Assembly (NCBI GenBank): GCA_022545645.1
Contig: JACZQQ010000030.1
Coordinates: 1-17,906, forward strand
Direction: 5' to 3'
DNA: 17,906 bases
DNA from: Acidobacteriota bacterium
GTDB taxonomy: Bacteria > Acidobacteriota > UBA6911 > RPQK01 > JADFOI01
Position numbers and translations under genes: made by a program. Of this stretch, positions 13,487-17,906 are shown in pieces (position 1 is the first letter of the stretch; each line of letters opens with the position of its first letter). The notes under the pieces are model-generated. The model ran no database searches. It had not been told where the DNA came from and was given only the letters and a program-made list of their open reading frames with translations.

Positions 13487-13515
13487 ATTATGCTCCGTCC
13501 TTAGGTCGCGAGCAA
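13487..13515 (-). promoter_or_regulatory. Candidate promoter for the mreB operon
   Basis: On the minus strand TTGCTC (13515-13510) is followed after exactly 17 nt by CATAAT (13492-13487). The -10 matches consensus at 5 of 6 positions and the -35 at its TTG core. Transcription would start near 13480, leaving a leader of about 130 nt. The rest of the 418-nt divergent region (13347-13764) holds no supported gene. Confidence 0.4.
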
Positions 13516-13727
13516 GATCAAATCTCCAAACCTCTGAACTGAAAGAAATTAAGACGTTTTCTGGCTTCCTCCTCCGCCCATTCAACTCAACAAAATTACC
13601 TCGTTTTTATCCTGAGCGCTGCAGATGAATTGTATACCCCCGACCCAACCCTACAAGTGATCATGGTCACAGGAAATGGGGCCTGGAGATCCTCAGGAAC
13701 AACGCCGGCTGGAGGGCTGAAGACTTG

Positions 13728-13736
13728 TGTTATACT
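13728..13736 (+). promoter_or_regulatory. Candidate extended -10 promoter for the PpiD-like gene
   Basis: TGTTATACT is an extended -10 element (TGn plus TATACT, 5 of 6 matches). No strong -35 is seen at 17 nt. The transcript would begin near 13743 and reach the AGGA ribosome site at 13753-13756 and the ATG at 13765. Confidence 0.45.
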
Positions 13737-13764
13737 GACTGTTTTTCAACACAGGAAAATACGG

Positions 13765-15648
13765 ATGCTCGATGTATTTCGACGAAGAAAAGGCGGCTTG
13801 AAGTGGGTTCTATGGCTCGTGATCCTTGTTCTGGGTGCGGGTATGCTCCTGTTCTTTGTTCAGACTCCGGGTGGGATGGGGGTTGGTTTAAGCAACCAGA
13901 ATGTGGCCATCGTGGCTGGCAACTCGATCACCATGAATCAGTATCGGAGACTTTACAACCAAATCTACGAGAGCTACCGACAGATGTACCCCTTGGATCA
14001 AGGAGGTGCTGAGATTCTAAAGCTGTTGGGCATTGCCGACCAGGCACTGGATCGGTTAGTCGACGAATACGCGATCGCCTATGAAGCTCAGAGCATGGGG
14101 ATTGAAGCGACCCGTGAGGAAGTTGCCGAATACATCACTACTCTTCCCTCCTTTCAAGAAGACGGTCGCTTCATCGGAACGGAACGCTACATACAGATCC
14201 TCCAGGCCAACAATCTTCCTGCATCGGAATACGAAGACGGACTGAGGCGAGAAATCGTTCAGACCAAGCTCCTGAGAGTAGTCACGGACGGGATCCGGGC
14301 TACACCGGAAGAGGTGCGACGAGACTTTCTGGACCGCAATCAGGGAGTTAAGATTCGCTACGTTGCCATAGACCCGAAAGAGCTGGCTCCGGAGACAGTC
14401 AATCAGGAGGATCTGAAAACCTATTTCGAGCAACAGAAAGAAAACTACCGAACTCCTGAACAGCGAAAGGTGAAGTACATCATCTTTGCTCTCCAGCCTG
14501 AGAAGGTGGAACTGACCGAAGAGCAGATCCAAGAGCGCATGACCGCCTTCCCTGAAAAGCAGGAGGTTCGTGCCAGTCATATCCTCCTCACCCTGGATGA
14601 CGAAAATGCCCGGCAAAAAGGGGAAGAACTCCTGGAGCAGCTTCGTGCCGGTGCGGATTTTGCCGAATTGGCGAAAGAACACACGCAGGATGAAGCCTCA
14701 GTAGCCAGTGGTGGAGATGTCGGCTTCTTTGGACGCGGGGCCATGGTTCCTGAATTTGAGGCTGCGGCCTTTTCACTGGAGCCCGGCGAGCTGAGTGATC
14801 TGGTGGAAACCCAATACGGTTTTCACATCATCCAAGTCACGGACGTGCGCAGAGTGGATTCTCGCGCATTGGCTGAAGCCGAGTTGAAGCAGGAAGAAAG
14901 TGTGATTTTGACTCGTAGTCTGGCCGAGAAGGTCGCTTACGAAGCCCGAGACAGTGCCGGTTTGGAGACCTCTGCCGAGCGATACAGCCTGGAGATCCAG
15001 GAAACTCCTTTTTTCACCCTGGGAGATGTGATTCCTGATTTGGGTGTTCGCAATGATTTCAATCAACAAGTTTTCGCGCTGAGTCCCGGGCAGGCGACGG
15101 AAGCCTATGACCGGGGCGGGACCTACTTGGTGGCCCAGCTCCTGGAAGTCCAGGAGGCGGAGCTCTCCGAGTTTGAGGCCATTCAAGATCAGGTCAGTAA
15201 GGACTTCAAGGCGAGCCGTGGAGAGGAAACTGCGCGGGAAAGGGCCTTTGCCTTCACCCAGGCCCTCGAGGAAGAGCCTGACTTTGAGACGGTGGCTGGC
15301 AGGGAAAAACTGAACATTACGACGACCGACTTTTTCAAGAGAAATACGGCGGTGGATGACGAACTGGGGTCAGCAGCAGAGATCCTCAACCGAGCTTTCC
15401 GTATGAAGGAAAACGAGAGTAGCCCGGCGCTCTCTGTTTCCGGCAAGTATGTTGTTTTTCAAGTGACGGAAAAAAGTGAAGTCGATGAAGAACAATTTGA
15501 GAAGGAAAAAGACGGGCTTGCCCTGCAGATGACCGATGAAAAACGGGCCCGGTTCTTTGGGTCCTGGGTGCAAAACGTGGTGGCCAGGCTCTACGAGGAA
15601 AACGAGATCGAAATCAACCGCCTGCTCGTTGACTCCATTGCCGGTTGA
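13765..15648 (+). CDS. Membrane-anchored peptidyl-prolyl cis-trans isomerase, PpiD/SurA type
   Basis: This is a periplasmic folding factor of 627 residues. The N-terminus MLDVFRRRKGGLK is basic and cytoplasmic, followed by a single membrane helix (about 14-32) and a SurA/PpiD-like helical chaperone region (about 45-260). One parvulin (PPIC) domain spans about 266-362 (VRASHILLTL, DFAELAKEHTQDEASVASGG, GDVGFFGRGAMVPEFE, YGFHIIQVTDV). A C-terminal region of about 260 residues contains a second helical, possibly degenerate module. The ATG at 13765 is chosen because AGGA lies 8 nt upstream and the protein then starts directly before the anchor; the frame is open further upstream to an ATG at 13630 but those residues have no family character. 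It resembles PpiD in layout. It is divergent from mreB, with its own extended -10. Confidence 0.92.
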   Translation: MLDVFRRRKGGLKWVLWLVILVLGAGMLLFFVQTPGGMGVGLSNQNVAIVAGNSITMNQYRRLYNQIYESYRQMYPLDQGGAEILKLLGIADQALDRLVDEYAIAYEAQSMGIEATREEVAEYITTLPSFQEDGRFIGTERYIQILQANNLPASEYEDGLRREIVQTKLLRVVTDGIRATPEEVRRDFLDRNQGVKIRYVAIDPKELAPETVNQEDLKTYFEQQKENYRTPEQRKVKYIIFALQPEKVELTEEQIQERMTAFPEKQEVRASHILLTLDDENARQKGEELLEQLRAGADFAELAKEHTQDEASVASGGDVGFFGRGAMVPEFEAAAFSLEPGELSDLVETQYGFHIIQVTDVRRVDSRALAEAELKQEESVILTRSLAEKVAYEARDSAGLETSAERYSLEIQETPFFTLGDVIPDLGVRNDFNQQVFALSPGQATEAYDRGGTYLVAQLLEVQEAELSEFEAIQDQVSKDFKASRGEETARERAFAFTQALEEEPDFETVAGREKLNITTTDFFKRNTAVDDELGSAAEILNRAFRMKENESSPALSVSGKYVVFQVTEKSEVDEEQFEKEKDGLALQMTDEKRARFFGSWVQNVVARLYEENEIEINRLLVDSIAG

Positions 15649-15655
15649 TGGTTAG

Positions 15656-15674
15656 CGAGGCACTAAGTGCCTCG
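15656..15674. repeat. Perfect 8-bp hairpin after the PpiD-like gene
   Basis: CGAGGCAC (15656-15663) pairs with GTGCCTCG (15667-15674) around a TAA loop, 8 nt beyond the stop codon. It is followed by GTGTGG, not a T-run, so it is a weak intrinsic-terminator candidate; a REP-like unit is equally possible. The remainder of 15649-15888 shows no other supported gene. Confidence 0.45.
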
Positions 15675-15888
15675 GTGTGGCGTCCCGAACCTACAATCCC
15701 CTCCCAACATCGCTGAATATCGATCCCCTCTTTGAACGGTGCTCTTCGGAGAATCGACCCCACCACAGAATCCGGCTACAAGTGGAGAAGATCTCTCTGT
15801 CATATGAATCAGGTGTTTGATGCGACTAATAGCGTAAAAGGGTGAAATGACAAGACTCGTAATGAAGAGATACCTGGCTGGAGATGAA

Positions 15889-17280
15889 ATGAACCGGGCC
15901 CAAGACCAGAGAGGCGTTGCGCTGCTGACCACGGTGGTCTGCTCAGCCCTCTTCATGCTGTTGGGCCTTTCACTGACATTCTCCAGTCTGACCGAATTCA
16001 AGATGAGCACCGAATTTGCGGCCCGCGAACAGGCCCTGCTCATTGCTGATGCGGGTTTTAATCTGACACAGGGGATCTTACGGGGAAATAATCTGAGCGA
16101 TCTTCTCTCGACTGTCACTCAGGTGGACCAATATCTGAACTTTCCGGTTCCAACGGAGAGAACGGCGCTGGAGTACTTCGATCGAAATCCCCTGTCTCCG
16201 GTTGAGGCCATTCAGATCGATTTTGCCAATCCGCCGACTCCCATCGGGACCCGAATGGTCAATGGTCTTTTGACCGCTCCCGAAGGCATTCCCATTGGTA
16301 CGGGACGTTACTTCGCCAGACTTTCGGACAATGACGATGGTGACGGAGACTGGCTTTCGGACACTGATAGCGTCGTCATTCTCAGAGTGATGGGAGTTCA
16401 TCGCGCATCCGCCGCTGAGGGGAGCGTCTACGGGACGACCACTCAAAACGCCATCGCCATCATTGAGACTACCCTGAGACGGGATACGACTTTCAATTTC
16501 GAAGGCGGGTTTACCGTGTATGGGCCCAACCTGGACGTCACCTATAATGGCAATACTTTTGATCTCGACGGCCGCCCCCATGACCTGAACGGAACTCTGA
16601 TGGCTGGCACCCCCCAGCCTGGATTGACTGTGCTCAACAATAATCCGGGTATGGCAGATGCAGCATTCACCGCAAACTCAGCATTTTCCGCTCTTGCCGG
16701 TATGCAATACGACAATATCGTGGGTGAAACCGGCGATTTTGGTGACGAGCCATCCATCATGGACAAGACGGATGATATCCGCACCGGTTCTGACCCTGAT
16801 GCTGCGAATATCTTCGATCCCAACTGGCTCATGAGCTTCGTGAATCGGCTCTCCTCCATCGCCCACAATAACCTTCCTGGGGGGACCTATGGCGGTGTGA
16901 CATGGGGCACCCCAAACCGTCCTGAAATCACCTTTATCGATGGGAATGCGATACTGGAAGAAAACGGCACGGGTGCAGGACTGCTCGTGGTCAATGGCAC
17001 TCTGAACTACAATGGGGCCTTCACCTACACAGGCATGGTTTTCATTCTAGGAGGAGAGTTCACGATGAGTGGAGCCAATAAGACCATCATCGGCGGAACC
17101 TTTACCGCCAATGTCATGGACAATCAAGACGGGACTTTCAGCTATGGCGTCCCCAAGATTATCTTGAATGGAAACAGTAATTTCCTTTATAGCCCCCAGG
17201 GAATTGCTCTGGCTTATAGTCTTCTTCCCATGAAGGTACTGAACTGGCGCGAAACCACTCGTGAACTTGAGCCCTACTGA
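15889..17280 (+). CDS. PilX-like pilus assembly / type IV pilin-type surface protein
   Basis: The predicted product has 463 residues. After MNRAQDQ the N-terminus runs RGVALLTTVVCSALFMLLGL, a hydrophobic helix (about 9-31), then TEFKMSTEFAAREQALLIADAG. This is the PilX N-terminal pattern (Arg-Gly-Val-Ala-Leu-Leu, later a residue series ending in A(D/E)AG). PilX is a minor component of type IV pili or related type II secretion pseudopili. The remainder is Asn/Gly/Thr-rich and reads like a beta-rich secreted domain (for example NGTLNYNGAFTYTGMVFILG), ending VLNWRE plus 8 residues. It is much larger than E. coli-type PilX. The start at 15889 has GGAG 5 nt upstream; an ATG at 15847 would add 14 residues and is the alternative. 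No other pilus gene is nearby. The N-terminal call is good and the role of the large domain is unknown. Confidence 0.75.
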   Translation: MNRAQDQRGVALLTTVVCSALFMLLGLSLTFSSLTEFKMSTEFAAREQALLIADAGFNLTQGILRGNNLSDLLSTVTQVDQYLNFPVPTERTALEYFDRNPLSPVEAIQIDFANPPTPIGTRMVNGLLTAPEGIPIGTGRYFARLSDNDDGDGDWLSDTDSVVILRVMGVHRASAAEGSVYGTTTQNAIAIIETTLRRDTTFNFEGGFTVYGPNLDVTYNGNTFDLDGRPHDLNGTLMAGTPQPGLTVLNNNPGMADAAFTANSAFSALAGMQYDNIVGETGDFGDEPSIMDKTDDIRTGSDPDAANIFDPNWLMSFVNRLSSIAHNNLPGGTYGGVTWGTPNRPEITFIDGNAILEENGTGAGLLVVNGTLNYNGAFTYTGMVFILGGEFTMSGANKTIIGGTFTANVMDNQDGTFSYGVPKIILNGNSNFLYSPQGIALAYSLLPMKVLNWRETTRELEPY

Positions 17281-17335
17281 TCCTCTCAAGCAATGTCAGT
17301 CCCCCTCCGGACTAGCGAATCTGTGGAACTGATTG

Positions 17336-17341
17336 TAAAAT
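17336..17341 (+). promoter_or_regulatory. Possible -10 element of the tRNA-Ala gene
   Basis: TAAAAT (5 of 6 matches to TATAAT) lies 9 nt before the mature tRNA 5' end, so the initiation point would be a few nucleotides upstream of the tRNA. No convincing -35 is seen. The gene could also be read through from the upstream gene. Confidence 0.25.
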
Positions 17342-17350
17342 GAACGCAGT

Positions 17351-17426
17351 GGGGCTGTAGCTCAGTTGGAAGAGTACCTGAATGGCATTCAGGGGGCCAG
17401 GGGTTCGAGTCCCCTCAGCTCCACCA
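17351..17426 (+). tRNA. tRNA-Ala (anticodon GGC), CCA encoded
   Basis: The 76-nt sequence folds as a full cloverleaf. The acceptor stem is GGGGCTG (17351-17357) with CAGCTCC (17416-17422), followed by discriminator A and an encoded CCA (17424-17426). The D-arm is GCTCAGTTGGAAGAGT, with a G-U closing pair. The anticodon stem CCTGA/TCAGG encloses loop ATGGCAT, giving anticodon GGC, which reads GCC/GCU alanine codons. The T-arm is AGGGGTTCGAGTCCCCT. All conserved positions are intact, so the gene should be functional even though a recombinase gene follows 23 bp away. Confidence 0.96.
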
Positions 17427-17449
17427 ATCCTTTCAATGGTTTAGCCGCC

Positions 17450-17906
17450 CTACCTTCGTTTACTCACCACTGCTGTGTGTGAATCCGTGTGTGAATTTGT
17501 GCTGGCTTCCTCGAACATCGCCATGGCCTGGCGTTCGGAATCGCCAATACTTTGCAGGTAATCTTCAGTGGTCCTTCGTTGCTGATGGCCTAGGATTCGC
17601 TGGATACTTCCGATGGGAACACCCAGACTGTCCATCACCGAAGCGCCGGAGTGCCGGAGAGCGTGAAAGTTGAAGTATCGGACACCAGCCTTCTTGCAGA
17701 GTCCCTTCATCAGTCTCTTGCGCCTGTCATACGGCCCCTCACATCTCTCCCCTGTCTTTTTGCTGTAGGTATGCCAGAATACCCATGGCATTCTCGGCGC
17801 TCGTCCTGCATGCTTTCGGGAGAGAAGTTTGTATAAGCGTTCGGTCATAGGCACCTTCCGAGGGGTGAGATGGCCGCCTCTTTTCTTACGGGTGTAAAGA
17901 AGCAAG
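17450..17906 (-). CDS. Tyrosine recombinase / integrase, C-terminal catalytic part (runs off right edge)
   Basis: This is the C-terminal ~151 residues of a site-specific tyrosine recombinase, still open at the window end, so the N-terminal part lies beyond it. The catalytic signature is present: NFHALRHSGASVMDSLGVP (HxLRH box), IQRILGHQQRRTTEDYL (LGH box and the nucleophilic Tyr in TTEDYL). The preceding TRKKRGGHLTPRKVPM matches the conserved beta-hairpin lysine region; the first catalytic Arg must be upstream. The tail is NSHTDSHTAVVSKRR, with a small repeated SHT unit. The stop lies 23 bp past an intact tRNA-Ala, typical of integrases of elements inserted at tRNA 3' ends. The DNA reading TTG at 17905 is probably not the true start. 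Confidence 0.9.
   Translation of the reverse strand, partial: LLLYTRKKRGGHLTPRKVPMTERLYKLLSRKHAGRAPRMPWVFWHTYSKKTGERCEGPYDRRKRLMKGLCKKAGVRYFNFHALRHSGASVMDSLGVPIGSIQRILGHQQRRTTEDYLQSIGDSERQAMAMFEEASTNSHTDSHTAVVSKRR

Noticed and set aside
13340..13585. 81-residue minus-strand open frame upstream of mreB
   Set aside because: It overlaps the mreB start, shows no recognisable motif, and covers the promoter region.
13630..13764. N-terminal extension of the PpiD-like protein to an ATG at 13630
   Set aside because: The added 45 residues have no family character, the ATG at 13765 has a good ribosome site, and the extended -10 lies inside the extension.
15663..16118. 151-residue minus-strand frame
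   Set aside because: It is opposite the PilX-like gene start, and its composition (Arg/Ser rich) is that of a shadow frame.

Overview
The window reads as a bacterial chromosome segment of moderate GC content. The gene content (mreBCD-PBP2-RodA, an RNase E/G with a long low-complexity insert, DUF1844, a PilX-like protein) and the sequence style of the RNase and ArgB resemble Acidobacteriota or a neighbouring Gram-negative phylum. That placement is inference from family resemblance; there is no rRNA here to confirm it.

Layout. At the left edge is the 3' part of argB (+ strand, cut by the window start). It converges on a long minus-strand gene train read from about 7.4 kb down to 0.64 kb: RNase E/G, mazG, a DUF1844 protein, a PhnP-like metallo-hydrolase, ribF, gatC and gatA. 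From DUF1844 to gatA the genes abut or overlap by 0-13 nt, which indicates a translationally coupled operon. The spacers 536-642 and 4617-4703 contain degenerate short repeats, and repeat-like DNA also forms the 3' ends of gatA and mazG. A 627-bp gene-free stretch (7417-8043) holds a likely promoter, a structured leader for the RNase gene and a REP-like inverted repeat. Upstream on the same strand is the complete elongasome operon mreB-mreC-mreD-mrdA(PBP2)-rodA (13346 to 8044).

Divergent from mreB is a plus-strand PpiD/SurA-type membrane-anchored peptidyl-prolyl isomerase, followed by a PilX-like pilin-type surface protein. An intact tRNA-Ala(GGC) comes next. Its 3' end faces, 23 bp away, the end of a minus-strand tyrosine recombinase that runs off the right edge, the usual arrangement at the border of an element integrated at a tRNA.

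Functional picture. The elongasome block builds the lateral cell wall: MreB filaments, the MreC/D scaffold, the RodA polymerase and the PBP2 transpeptidase. The downstream train combines RNA processing, nucleotide-pool cleaning, flavin cofactor synthesis and part of the indirect Gln-tRNA pathway (gatB is not in the window). I found no convincing undescribed multi-gene system. The best leads are the structured RNase leader, a predicted Cys3His metal site in PBP2, the repeat-derived protein C-termini, and the element beyond the right edge.
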